DNA of 64,000 nucleotides from SHLQ01 sp964517125 (GTDB lineage Bacteria; Actinomycetota; Acidimicrobiia; Acidimicrobiales; SHLQ01), in NCBI GenBank assembly GCA_964517125.1, contig CAZFBD010000010.1, positions 19,677 to 83,676 of the forward strand, written 5' to 3'. Shown here piece by piece: positions 25,417-34,338 of the stretch. The position numbers were made by a program, and so were the translations under genes. The notes below the pieces were generated by a model. That model made no database searches and had not been told where the DNA came from. It saw only the letters and a program-made list of their open reading frames with translations. Positions within the stretch are counted from its first letter, which is position 1; every line of letters starts with the position of its first letter.

Positions 25417-25439
25417 ACGATCGCTTCTAGGCTGGAGTC

Positions 25440-26636
25440 GTGCATCGCTTCGGCTACATCGCCAACGGCCTGTTCGTGGCGTCGTCGGGCGTCACCTTCG
25501 TCTTCCTCGAGGACATCGAGGCCAACTTCGGCGTTTCCGCATTGGGCATCGGCGCCATCAGCGCAATGAGCTACCTGATTGCGCTTCTCGTGGCGTTGTT
25601 TCTCTCGCCGCTCGGCGACCGCGGTCATGTTGTGCCGCTCGCTGTCACGGCGTTCGTTGTGGGAATCGCCGGAAACATCTGGTTCGGGCAAGCCACCACA
25701 CTGCCGAACCTGCTGATTGGCCGTGCCCTGACCAGCCTTGGCATCGGCCTGTTCGCCGTGGCTGCTCGAAAGGCCCTCATTGGCGATCGCGTCGAGGGCA
25801 GTGGAGAGAAGATCGGCGGCTTCATCTCTTCGGCGGTGGCCGGGTTCCTGCTGGGTCCGGCGTTGGGAGCTCAGCTCGAGCAGTTCGGCGGCATGCGCAC
25901 TCCGTACCTGGTGCTGTCGAGTGGCCTGCTGTTGTGCGCTGGTCCAAGTCTCCAATGGCTGCGAAACGCCCCCATTGCCACATCGCCGATCGACTCCCGC
26001 GCGATGATTCCGCTTCTGAAACGGCCACTCATCCGAGCTGCCGCAGCCGCGCAGGCTGCAGTGTTCCTGAACATTGGTGTCTTCAGTTCGACGGTCGATG
26101 AGCTCCTCACCGAGCTCGGTGCGAGCAGCACGCAGGTTGCGTTGATTCTCGGGGCAATTGGTTCCCCACTCCTTGTTCTCCCCGCGATCGCAGGTCGCGT
26201 CGTCGACCGTCAGCCTCGGCCGGAACGGGTGTTGATTCTGGCGCTGGTGTGTTTCATCCCGATCGTCGTCGGCCTCAGCGTGTGGGTCAGCATCATCGGG
26301 TTCCTGATGCTCGCCTTTGTCCAGACCGGTCTGGAGAGTGTCATCTTTCCCGCGGCAGCGCGTGTGACCGTCAACGAAACCGGTGCCGGCGAATCCGCGA
26401 TCGGCCAGGGCCTGCTCGAATCGGTGGGGCAGCTTGCAGCGACCACGGCCGCCTTCATCGCACCGACGCTCTACGACCTGACCGACGGACCCCTCGGTTC
26501 CTTCGGCATGTCGGCCGCAATGGGCACGGTCCTGTTCCTCTATGCCGCCTCGCAGGTCAGAGCGCACGCACGATCAGGGGAACTCCCGCCGTCACCAGGC
26601 CCGCTGCCAGCAACGACAGCACCACCAGCTCACTGA
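25440..26636 (+). CDS. MFS transporter
   Basis: 398 residues from GTG 25440. Twelve hydrophobic segments; VALFLSPLGDRGHVV is the helix 2-3 loop and GRALTSLGIGLFAVAARKALIGD the fourth helix region. The last ~25 residues (Pro-rich) overlap the convergent TauE gene by 80 bases. Substrate unknown. It follows the PfpI-like gene by 23 bases and may belong to that operon. Confidence 0.78.
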   Translation: MHRFGYIANGLFVASSGVTFVFLEDIEANFGVSALGIGAISAMSYLIALLVALFLSPLGDRGHVVPLAVTAFVVGIAGNIWFGQATTLPNLLIGRALTSLGIGLFAVAARKALIGDRVEGSGEKIGGFISSAVAGFLLGPALGAQLEQFGGMRTPYLVLSSGLLLCAGPSLQWLRNAPIATSPIDSRAMIPLLKRPLIRAAAAAQAAVFLNIGVFSSTVDELLTELGASSTQVALILGAIGSPLLVLPAIAGRVVDRQPRPERVLILALVCFIPIVVGLSVWVSIIGFLMLAFVQTGLESVIFPAAARVTVNETGAGESAIGQGLLESVGQLAATTAAFIAPTLYDLTDGPLGSFGMSAAMGTVLFLYAASQVRAHARSGELPPSPGPLPATTAPPAH

Positions 26637-27315
26637 GCCGTCCAGAAAGGCGGGCTCCTGTCGTGGAGCCGATCGCCGCACCCACGATCATGATCGCTGC
26701 GCTGGGCCAGTCGACGTTGCCGGCAAACCCATGCCCGACCGACGCGGCCACGCTCGTCGTCATTGACGAAGCTGCGGTGGTGGCGGCGGCACGATGCGGA
26801 GCCATGCGCTGAATCCGGGCAAAGGTCGGCACGGTGACCAGACCTCCGCCGACGGCGAACATGCCCGACATCAGACCGATCGCGGCGCCCATGGCGGCCA
26901 GAGGCCCGCGTCGTGCAGGACGTTCAGGTTGCACCGGCCCCCGTCCAAGGTGCACGACGAGAACGAATACGGCGAGGGCAATGAGCAGAAAGCCAAGCAC
27001 GGCGATGAACAGGTCAGAGTCCACACGACCGGCGAGTTGCCAGCTGGAGAACATGGCAACGGGCACGGCCGTCAGCGCAAAGGCCAACGCGACGTCGCGG
27101 TCCACCAGCCCTTTACGGTCGTAGGCGACGGCTCCTGTGGCCCCGATCACACCAAGGGCAACTGCTCCGGTTCCGACCGCTTCGACCCCGCTGAATCCGA
27201 ACAGCAGGACCAGGCCCGGAATCAGCACGAACCCTCCCCCGGCACCGATCACTGTGCCGTAGACGCCGACCCCAGCCGCCAGCGTCAGGAGCCCGAGAGC
27301 GGTGGCCACGTCCAT
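26557..27315 (-). CDS. TauE/SafE family sulfite exporter-like permease
   Basis: 252 residues, eight hydrophobic segments in two repeats; GVYGTVIGAGGGFVLIPGLVLLF and GLMSGMFAVGGGLVTVPTF are the paired GxGGG motifs of TauE/SafE permeases, which export sulfite, sulfoacetate or similar anions. Its gene is divergent from the rhodanese gene 74 bases away, which suggests a shared sulfur role, though that is inference. The 3' end overlaps the MFS gene. Confidence 0.85.
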   Translation of the reverse strand: MDVATALGLLTLAAGVGVYGTVIGAGGGFVLIPGLVLLFGFSGVEAVGTGAVALGVIGATGAVAYDRKGLVDRDVALAFALTAVPVAMFSSWQLAGRVDSDLFIAVLGFLLIALAVFVLVVHLGRGPVQPERPARRGPLAAMGAAIGLMSGMFAVGGGLVTVPTFARIQRMAPHRAAATTAASSMTTSVAASVGHGFAGNVDWPSAAIMIVGAAIGSTTGARLSGRLSELVVLSLLAAGLVTAGVPLIVRAL

Positions 27316-27388
27316 CCGGTCACGCTATGACCTTTTCGCCGACACGCCTGCTGTGCGAGGATCAGGGGATCGAGACGAGGGGATCCAC

Positions 27389-27802
27389 ATGGCCATCAAG
27401 CCCGTATCCGAGTTGATCGCCGAGGCACGCAAGAGCCTCGACAACCACACACCGGCGGAAGCGCAGCGCCGAGTGAGCGAAGAGGGCGCGCAGCTGGTCG
27501 ACATCCGCGACGTCCGCGAACTCCAACGCGATGGGGTCATCCCCGGCGCCATCCACGCTCCTCGCGGCATGCTCGAGTTCTGGATCGATCCAGAGTCCCC
27601 GTATTTCAAGCCGCTGTTCGCCGAGGACAAGGAATTCGTCCTGTATTGAGCATCGGGTGGCCGGACAAGTTTGTCCGCAAAGACCCTCAAGGACATGGGC
27701 CTCCCACGTGTCTCCCACATTGCAACCGGCTTCGCCGGTTGGCGCGACGACGGCCTGCCGGTCGTCGATCACGACACGTGGAAGGCCCAACGCAAGAGCT
27801 GA
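27389..27802 (+). CDS. candidate selenocysteine-containing rhodanese (in-frame TGA at the catalytic residue)
   Basis: From ATG 27389 the frame encodes a single rhodanese domain: AQLVDIRDVRELQRDGVIPG, HAPRGMLEFW, then EFVLY followed by TGA (27647-27649, codon 87). Continuing in the same frame gives ASGGRTSLSAKTLKDMG, VSHIATGFAGWRDDGLPV and a stop at 27802, the normal second half, for 137 residues in all. The TGA falls exactly on the catalytic Cys of the CxxGxRS active-site loop, and a stem-loop with SECIS features follows. This fits selenocysteine insertion; a TGC-to-TGA nonsense change or base-calling error is the alternative, which would leave an 86-residue truncated product. No sel genes lie in the window. 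Confidence 0.7.
27655..27686 (+). promoter_or_regulatory. candidate bacterial SECIS stem-loop
   Basis: Directly after the in-frame TGA: lower stem GGGT (27655-27658) with ACCC (27683-27686), an internal loop, then upper stem CGGACA (27662-27667) with TGTCCG (27672-27677), closing a loop AGTT (27668-27671). The apical loop begins 18 nucleotides after the TGA and has G as its second base, meeting the usual description of bacterial SECIS elements (short upper stem, small loop with G in the first two positions, 16-37 nt from the UGA). Confidence 0.6.
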
Positions 27803-27827
27803 CGTCCTCGAAGTACGATCGCCGGTG

Positions 27828-28868
27828 ATGGATCCTTCGAGCCCTCACCAGACCCCGATCGACGGCGCTGCGCCCATCGACCCAAGCCTCGTTCCGACCC
27901 GCACGATTCGCGGCGGCGCGCTGGTTCCGGCGATCGGGCTCGGCACGTTTGGCTCGGACCACGTGAGCGCGGCCCGAATCGCTGCAAGTGTCGGTCTGGC
28001 ATTGAAGATCGGCTACCGCCACATCGACTGCGCTGCTGTGTACGCGAACGAGGACGCCATTGGCCCGGTGCTCCACGATGCGATCGGCAAGGGCATCGGT
28101 CGTGACGAGCTCTGGATCAGCTCGAAGGTGTGGAACGACAGCCACGACCACGTCGCTGCCGCATGTGAGCAGACCCTGCGCGACCTGCAACTGGATCACC
28201 TCGACATGTACCTGGTCCACTGGCCGTTCCCGAACTTCCACCCACCGCATTGCGATGTCGACGAACGCAACCCGGACGCCGTGCCGTATGCGCACGAGCG
28301 CTTCATGCAGACCTGGGAGCAGATGGAATCACTCGTCGAGCGAGGCCTCGTTCGCCACATCGGAACGTCGAACATGAGCATCGCCAAGCTCGGCCCGGTT
28401 CTCGACGATGCCACCGTTCAACCGTCGGTCAATCAGATGGAGCTCCACCCCCACTTCCAACAACCGGCGCTCCATGACTGGCTCATCGCTCACGACATTG
28501 CACCCATCGGCTTTTGTCCCATCGGCTCGCCGGCACGCCCAGCGCGAGACACCACCGAGAACGACACCGTTCCAACGTCGGACCCCATAGTCATGCGCAT
28601 CGCTGAACGGCTGGGCGTGCACCCGGCCGTTGTCTGCGTGAAATGGGCGCAACAACGGGGCCAGATTCCGATCCCGTTCTCGACCTCGCCCGCAAACATC
28701 CGGGCCAACCTGCAGGCGGTCACCACTGAGCCGCTGACCGCCCAGGACATGACCGACATCCGGGCCGCCGACCAGGGCTGCCGGCTGATCAAGGGTCAGG
28801 TGTTTCTCTGGAAGGACGATCAGGACTGGACCGACCTGTGGGACGAGGACGGGGTCATCGCCGACTGA
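27828..28868 (+). CDS. aldo/keto reductase
   Basis: 346 residues from ATG 27828. IGLGTFGS, GYRHIDCAAVYANE (catalytic Asp and Tyr), ISSKVWNDSHD (catalytic Lys), DMYLVHWPFP (catalytic His), HIGTSNMSIAKL and VNQMELHPHFQQ give a full AKR barrel with the catalytic tetrad, and IPIPFSTSPANIRANL forms the NADP-binding end. Polyol/aldose reductase-like branch. It follows the rhodanese gene by 25 bases, possibly the same transcript. Confidence 0.9.
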   Translation: MDPSSPHQTPIDGAAPIDPSLVPTRTIRGGALVPAIGLGTFGSDHVSAARIAASVGLALKIGYRHIDCAAVYANEDAIGPVLHDAIGKGIGRDELWISSKVWNDSHDHVAAACEQTLRDLQLDHLDMYLVHWPFPNFHPPHCDVDERNPDAVPYAHERFMQTWEQMESLVERGLVRHIGTSNMSIAKLGPVLDDATVQPSVNQMELHPHFQQPALHDWLIAHDIAPIGFCPIGSPARPARDTTENDTVPTSDPIVMRIAERLGVHPAVVCVKWAQQRGQIPIPFSTSPANIRANLQAVTTEPLTAQDMTDIRAADQGCRLIKGQVFLWKDDQDWTDLWDEDGVIAD

Positions 28869-28878
28869 GGTTGCTCCC

Positions 28879-30126
28879 TCAGCTGCCGAAGACGCGGTCG
28901 AACCACATGTTGCGGAAGCGACCGTGCGGATCGTGCCGCTCCACGAGTTCCAGGAAATCGCTCGCTCGGTCGAACGTGTCGAGCATCGCCGGCCCAAACG
29001 GCGCGACCTTGCCCCAATGCGCCCGCACACCCATCGGCCGCAAAGCGTTCCAGACCGCCGCAGCAGCTGCGTCGGCCTTCGCCACGTCGAGCACCCACGT
29101 GAAATGAAACGCGACCGAGTCGCGTCGATGGTTCGGGCTCATCCAGAGTTCGTCGGCGGCGATGCTCCGGACCTCGCTGATGAGCATTGCGTCGCTCAGC
29201 GCCGGCCCCAGGGAACGAAGGGCGTCAACCGCCGGCCCAAGTTCGCGTCGATCGATGAAGAACTCCGACTGGATCTCATCACCAGCGCTTGGCGTGAAGT
29301 CCAGCTTGAAGTGCGGGAGGCGGTCGGCCCAGCTTCCGGGAACGCCGAGTTGCTCCGTGCACGCCTCGGCCGAGAGTTCCCGAATGGGATGACGGTCGAC
29401 AACGCTCGGCGTGCCCCCGAAGAGACTGTCGACCGGTTTCGCGTCGGCGACCGACGCCTTCACCCACACCTGCTCGATCCCGTTCGTCCAGCTCGTGAAG
29501 GCGCTGACGCTGTACCCCATGGCGCTGATCTCGTCGAAGTGTTCCACCCACGTGTCGAACTCCAGGTCCTCGTACACGTGCTGCACGGCATCCCATGCCG
29601 GCGCGATCTCGAGCGTGACCTCGGTCGCGATACCAAACGCTCCGAGCGACACGACCATCCCTTCGAAATCTGCGTGGCCGCGCTCCACCAGCACGGACTC
29701 ACCGTTCGCCAACAGGTACTCCACGCTCGTCACTGCGGTCGCCAGGTTGCCGTTCCCACGGCCAGATCCATGGGTCCCCGTGGCAATCGCTCCGGCGACC
29801 GAAATGTGCGGAAGCGACGCCAGGTTGTGCACGCTGACGCCATGGTTCTTGAGCTCTGGGATGAGCGTGCCGTAGGTGACTGGACCGCGAGTTCGGACGA
29901 GCCCGGCATCGGTGTCGACGTCGATCGATGCCGGAAGCCCTCTGAGGTCCACGACCGTTGCCGCGTCGGCGATGTCGTTGAAACTGTGGCGGCTGGACAA
30001 CCCACGAACCTGTGTGGAGCCCGCCACGATCGTCCGCAGCTCGTCGATTGTCCCCGGGCGAACCATGGTCCCGGCATACCGATGGTTTCCGGCCCAGTTG
30101 TGGGTGCTGGCCGACGAATGATCCAT
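28879..30126 (-). CDS. FAD-linked alditol oxidase/sugar-lactone oxidase-like
   Basis: 415 residues from ATG 30126. N-terminal FAD-binding domain with VRGLSSRHSFNDIADA, the motif whose His carries covalent FAD in alditol and xylitol oxidases, and LPHISVAGAIATGTHGSGRG; C-terminal domain ends HWGKVAPFGPAML and RHDPHGRFRNMWFDRVFG, the ALO signature. It would oxidise a polyol or sugar lactone with oxygen, giving hydrogen peroxide. Divergent from the metallophosphoesterase fusion, 38 bases apart. Confidence 0.88.
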   Translation of the reverse strand: MDHSSASTHNWAGNHRYAGTMVRPGTIDELRTIVAGSTQVRGLSSRHSFNDIADAATVVDLRGLPASIDVDTDAGLVRTRGPVTYGTLIPELKNHGVSVHNLASLPHISVAGAIATGTHGSGRGNGNLATAVTSVEYLLANGESVLVERGHADFEGMVVSLGAFGIATEVTLEIAPAWDAVQHVYEDLEFDTWVEHFDEISAMGYSVSAFTSWTNGIEQVWVKASVADAKPVDSLFGGTPSVVDRHPIRELSAEACTEQLGVPGSWADRLPHFKLDFTPSAGDEIQSEFFIDRRELGPAVDALRSLGPALSDAMLISEVRSIAADELWMSPNHRRDSVAFHFTWVLDVAKADAAAAAVWNALRPMGVRAHWGKVAPFGPAMLDTFDRASDFLELVERHDPHGRFRNMWFDRVFGS

Positions 30127-30164
30127 GCAGCAGCTTGGCATGCGGGTCGGCGATGATGGAAGCC

Positions 30165-31907
30165 ATGTACCGCGTTGCCCAGTTCTCCGACACGCACTTC
30201 TCCCACCCCGGACACCGCAGCCACGGCGGGTTCGGGTACGACACCGACCGTGCGTGGGAGTACGTCCGGAACGACGCGTTCGGCGACGGCCATGGGTTCG
30301 ATGCCGCAGTGATCACCGGCGATCTCGCCGACCACGGCGAACCCGCCGAATACGAGATTGCGCTCCGCCATCTCGCCAGCATTCCCGTTCCCGCGAACCT
30401 CCTGCCTGGCAACCACGACCACGACGAACCGCTCCGAGCCTCAACGGTCGGCTCCAACATCACCATGGAGCGCACCCAACGAATCGGTGAATGGCTCTTC
30501 GTGTTCGCCGACTCCAACGGCGAACACCCCGAAGGCGACATGCGCATCACCTCGAACGGGTTCCTCGGTGCTGACGAGCTCGCATGGATCGACGCCACCG
30601 TCGCCGACTCGGACGCCAGCCATGTGTGGCTCTGGATGCACCATCCGCCCGCAATGGAAGGTACGTGGGCGCACGGCCCCGCCTTCGACGCACAGGTCAC
30701 CAAGCTCCTTCACCGCCACCCTCGAATCCGCGGAATCGGAGCCGGGCACGTGCACACCGACGTCGAGACGACCCTTGCTGACCGACCCGTCATTCTCTGT
30801 CCGGCATTCACCGTCAACTTCGACCTGACTGCCTGGACGACCAAACCACCGGGGTGGCGAGCCTGGGAGTTTCACGATGACGGCGCAGTCACCAGTTCCT
30901 GCAACTGGGTGGAAGAAACCGACTCGTGGCCGGTCCTGGAACTGCCGCAACCCGTGATCGACTACCAGCGGGGCCAGCTCTCGTGGGAGGAGCTGCAGGC
31001 ATACATGGCCGAGCTCCAGCAGATCTTCGCCGACGCCGACGCGAACGAGGTTTTGACGATGGTCGAACCAACGAACGATGTGGACACGCTGCAAACCTGG
31101 GTGGGCCGAACCGAATCAATGACCGAAGTGCTCGACGCCCGGCACGCCGCGTTGTTGCGGCAGACCCTGAACCTGGACCCAAATGTCAGCAGCGGCGACC
31201 GGCTTCCGCCGTTGTGGCACTTCACGCATTTCCTGACTGCTGCGCCCACGAACACACTCGGCTCCGATGGCCATCCCGCTCGTGGAGGCTTCCTTCCGCC
31301 CGTCGCACTTCCACGCCGCATGTGGGCCGGAGGCCGCTTCACCTTCGAGGCTCCGCTGCACTACGGCGAGGAAGTCACACGTTCCTCAACGATCCTGAAC
31401 GTCGCCATGAAGACCGGAAGCACCGGCTCGCTCTGCTTCGTGACGGTCCGCCACGATCTCTCAGTCGACGGCCAGGTTTGCGTCTCCGAGGAGCAGGACC
31501 TCGTCTACCGCGACGACCCCGACCCTGACGCTCCCGTGCGGGCTCCGAAGCCTGCCCCGACCACGTCCGATGTCAGCCGAACCGTGGAGCCATCGGAAGT
31601 TCTCCTCTTTCGGTACTCGGCGCTCACGTTCAACGGCCATCGCATTCACTACGACCGCGACTACGCAACATCGGTCGAGGGGTACCCCGGACTCGTCGTT
31701 CACGGGCCGCTCACCGCCACGCTGCTCGCCGGGCTTGCCGCCGAACACGGCGCGCTCCGCACCTTCTCCTTCCGGGGCATGGCGCCGCTGTTCGACATGA
31801 ACCCGTTCCTGATTCGGGCACAACGCACCGCCGAGGGAATGGATCTGTGGGCCGAGACCCCGTCGGGCGGACTCGCCATGCAGGCGGAAGTGACGTTTGA
31901 GGACTGA
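30165..31907 (+). CDS. fusion: metallophosphoesterase (CpdA-like) plus HTD2-type acyl-CoA hydratase
   Basis: 580 residues in one open frame. Residues 1-260: calcineurin-like phosphoesterase with metal ligands in FSDTHFSH, ITGDLADHG, GNHDHDEP, HHPP and GHVHTDVETT, as in cyclic-nucleotide phosphodiesterases. Residues ~300-580: mesaconyl-C4-CoA/FAS1-type hydratase (TLQTWVGRTESMTEVLDARH, LPPLWHFTHFLTAAP, RRMWAGGRFTFEAPLHYGEEV, VEGYPGLVVHGPLTATLLAGL). These functions are not normally fused. An internal ATG at 31059 has GAGG eight bases upstream and sits at the usual hydratase N-terminus, so the hydratase may also be made separately; a lost stop between two genes is the alternative. Confidence 0.75.
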   Translation: MYRVAQFSDTHFSHPGHRSHGGFGYDTDRAWEYVRNDAFGDGHGFDAAVITGDLADHGEPAEYEIALRHLASIPVPANLLPGNHDHDEPLRASTVGSNITMERTQRIGEWLFVFADSNGEHPEGDMRITSNGFLGADELAWIDATVADSDASHVWLWMHHPPAMEGTWAHGPAFDAQVTKLLHRHPRIRGIGAGHVHTDVETTLADRPVILCPAFTVNFDLTAWTTKPPGWRAWEFHDDGAVTSSCNWVEETDSWPVLELPQPVIDYQRGQLSWEELQAYMAELQQIFADADANEVLTMVEPTNDVDTLQTWVGRTESMTEVLDARHAALLRQTLNLDPNVSSGDRLPPLWHFTHFLTAAPTNTLGSDGHPARGGFLPPVALPRRMWAGGRFTFEAPLHYGEEVTRSSTILNVAMKTGSTGSLCFVTVRHDLSVDGQVCVSEEQDLVYRDDPDPDAPVRAPKPAPTTSDVSRTVEPSEVLLFRYSALTFNGHRIHYDRDYATSVEGYPGLVVHGPLTATLLAGLAAEHGALRTFSFRGMAPLFDMNPFLIRAQRTAEGMDLWAETPSGGLAMQAEVTFED

Positions 31908-32074
31908 ATGACATCGGCATTCAAAACAATCGCAGCGTCGCACCCGATCAGTGAGCGAAGCGATTCAAGCAACGTCACGATGGGTACTCCATTGCGGGTG
32001 AATGAACATGCGGATCCGAGCCGAGCCATTCCAGCCACAACGGCCGCGTCCCCCTCACATGCCAGACTTCACGG

Positions 32075-32986
32075 ATGGCCGCCTCGACCTTCACCGACAT
32101 CGACGTTCCGCCGCAGGACGGCCGCACCTTCCTCGTCACCGGAGCAAACACAGGCCTTGGCCTGGAGACATCGCGGGTTCTGGCTGCTCGTGGCGCCCGT
32201 GTGTTGTTGGGCTGCCGGTCGGAAGAACGGGCCCTCACCGCAATGCGCTCGATCGACCGGAGCTCCCCGGGCGCAGACGTCGCCTTCGTGGAACTGGACC
32301 AGGGTGACCTCGGCTCGGTGCGGCGCTGTGCCCACACGATCATCGAGACCGAGGACCGACTCGACGTCCTCGTGAACAACGCCGGGATCATGGTGCCACC
32401 GCGCGAACTCACCAAGGACGGCTTCGAAAGCCAGTTCGGCGTCAATCACCTGGGCACGTTCGCCCTCACCGGGCTCCTCCTCGACAAGCTTGCCGACGCT
32501 GAGGCTGGTCGGGTCGTGATCACGAGCAGCCTCGCCCACCACGGTGGCACCATCCACTTTGACGATCTCGCAGCCGAAGACGGCTACGAACGTCAGGGCC
32601 GCTACCAGCAGAGCAAGCTGGCGAACATCCTCCACATGGCCGAGCTGGACCGCAGACTGCGGGCGGCTGAGTCTTCGGTCATTGCAGTCGGCTGCCACCC
32701 GGGAATCGCAAACACCGATCTCGGACGCCATCTGACGTGGCTGAAGTTCGCCACGCCCCTGATCTCCCCGTTCTTCAACACCGCGGCGCAGGGTGCCTGG
32801 CCAACCCTGCAGGCCGCAACCTCGCCCGATGTGCAGGGGGGCGACTACTACGGCCCCAGCAAACGTCGGGAGATGGCTGGACCGTCGGCCGAGGCGAAGA
32901 TGTCCCGTCAGGCTCGGGACCCGGAACTGGCCGGCCGGTTGTGGGACGTGTCGGTCGCACTCACCGGAATCGACCCCGGGATCTAG
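32075..32986 (+). CDS. short-chain dehydrogenase/reductase, retinol-dehydrogenase-like
   Basis: 303 residues. TFLVTGANTGLGLETSRVLA is the TGxxxGxG cofactor loop; LVNNAGIM, VVITSSLAHHGG and YQQSKLANILH give the NAG, Ser and YxxxK catalytic elements; GCHPGIANTDLGRH follows. Closest in style to the RDH/WW-oxidoreductase branch (NADP-dependent). The 167 bases upstream contain no convincing gene. Its stop overlaps by four bases the convergent deaminase gene. Confidence 0.88.
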   Translation: MAASTFTDIDVPPQDGRTFLVTGANTGLGLETSRVLAARGARVLLGCRSEERALTAMRSIDRSSPGADVAFVELDQGDLGSVRRCAHTIIETEDRLDVLVNNAGIMVPPRELTKDGFESQFGVNHLGTFALTGLLLDKLADAEAGRVVITSSLAHHGGTIHFDDLAAEDGYERQGRYQQSKLANILHMAELDRRLRAAESSVIAVGCHPGIANTDLGRHLTWLKFATPLISPFFNTAAQGAWPTLQAATSPDVQGGDYYGPSKRREMAGPSAEAKMSRQARDPELAGRLWDVSVALTGIDPGI

Positions 32987-34305
32987 GCCGCTCCGGCCAC
33001 CCGTACGCCATCGACCCACACGTGGGCAATGTCGGCCGGGCGCGCCAGCCGCACCACTTTCTCGAAGATCCGTGCGTCGTCGTCCACGTCGTCCCATCGG
33101 CGCAACGGTGACGATGGCCGGTCGACGCTCACGGCGAGCGCATCGAATCGGCGGCCAGGCTCCAACAGCCCGATCGGTTGGCCAACCGCTTGGGCGCCTC
33201 CCATGGTCGCCATCCAGAACGCCGCGACCGTATCGATTCGCTGATCTTCGGTCCGGCGGTGGATCCGTGTTACCGCGGGATCGACGCCGTCCTCGAGCAT
33301 TCGTGACGAGGTGACAGCGTGCTGGCACTGCGGAAGCAGTCCGGGTTCGGCCCCGCCAGCGACATCGGTTCCGAGCCCGATGGTGACGCCGGCGGCCATC
33401 GCTCGGCGGACGGGCAGGACGGCATCCCCGAAGTAGGAATTCGAAAGCGGGCAGTGGGCAATGGCCGCTCCCCGATCGGCGATGACGGCCCAGTCGTCGG
33501 CTGTCGTGTGCCCGGCATGCGCCAGGATGCTGTGCGGTTGCAACAGGCCGAACCGATCCAGCGCAGCGGTGTCGGACATCCCAAACTCGTCCAGCGCGTA
33601 CCCGTGTTCCCAATCGCTCTCACTGCAGTGCGTTTGGATGATCGCGTTCTCGACGGCTGCCAGTTCGGCCAGACCCTCCATGGCGGCAACCGAACACGCT
33701 GGCGCGAACCGCGGGGTGACGATCGGGTGGATGAGGCTCCGTCCAGCGTCAATGTCCCGGATTTCGATGATGGAACGGTGACTCGCGGCCACGGATTCGG
33801 TCGCTGAAACATCCCGGTACCACTCGGGGGTTCCGTTGGGGTGGTCCATGGCGACACGACCCACGAACGCCCGCTGCCCCGACGCTGCGCATTGGCGTGC
33901 CAACGCCGTTGTCGCGGCCTCGTGGATGCTCGAGTAGTAGACGGCGGTCGTGGTGCCGTGCGAAAGAAGCGTTGGCACCATGTGCTCCCACACGTTCTCG
34001 GCGAAACGCAGGTCGGCAAAGCTCGACTCCAACGGAAACGTGTGGGAGAACAGCCAGTCCTCCAGCGGCAGGTCCAGGCCGGTTCCCAGTTGTGGCCACT
34101 GCGGTGCGTGGATGTGGCTGTCGATCAGACCCGGCAGCAACAGGTGACCGGAGCCGAGCTCCACATGGTTGTCGGGGTCGGGCGCTTCGCCGGTTCCCAT
34201 CGATTCGATGACACCGTTGGAGACCACGATCGTCGTGTCGTGGAGAACCTGGTGTTCACCCGGTGAGGGTGTCTGGTGAACGGTTCCCCGGAGTGAAAAG
34301 CGCAT
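32983..34305 (-). CDS. guanine deaminase / amidohydrolase
   Basis: 440 residues from ATG 34305. Metal site: GLIDSHIHAPQWPQLG (HxH), THCSES with His, HAGH and GLGTDVAGG with the catalytic Asp. PQ(W/Y)xQLGxGLDLPLEDWL and the following HTFPLES are typical of guanine deaminase, which converts guanine to xanthine. An ATG at 34305 is preferred over TTG further up. Together with RutA elsewhere in the window it points to nucleobase salvage or degradation. Confidence 0.85.
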   Translation of the reverse strand: MRFSLRGTVHQTPSPGEHQVLHDTTIVVSNGVIESMGTGEAPDPDNHVELGSGHLLLPGLIDSHIHAPQWPQLGTGLDLPLEDWLFSHTFPLESSFADLRFAENVWEHMVPTLLSHGTTTAVYYSSIHEAATTALARQCAASGQRAFVGRVAMDHPNGTPEWYRDVSATESVAASHRSIIEIRDIDAGRSLIHPIVTPRFAPACSVAAMEGLAELAAVENAIIQTHCSESDWEHGYALDEFGMSDTAALDRFGLLQPHSILAHAGHTTADDWAVIADRGAAIAHCPLSNSYFGDAVLPVRRAMAAGVTIGLGTDVAGGAEPGLLPQCQHAVTSSRMLEDGVDPAVTRIHRRTEDQRIDTVAAFWMATMGGAQAVGQPIGLLEPGRRFDALAVSVDRPSSPLRRWDDVDDDARIFEKVVRLARPADIAHVWVDGVRVAGAA

Positions 34306-34338
34306 CGACACAGTCAAGCATCAAGCTGCGCGGGCGTC

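Noticed and set aside
31908..32375. Possible gene starting at ATG 31908
   Set aside because: Ser/Arg/Pro-rich composition with no domain, and it overlaps the SDR gene in another frame.
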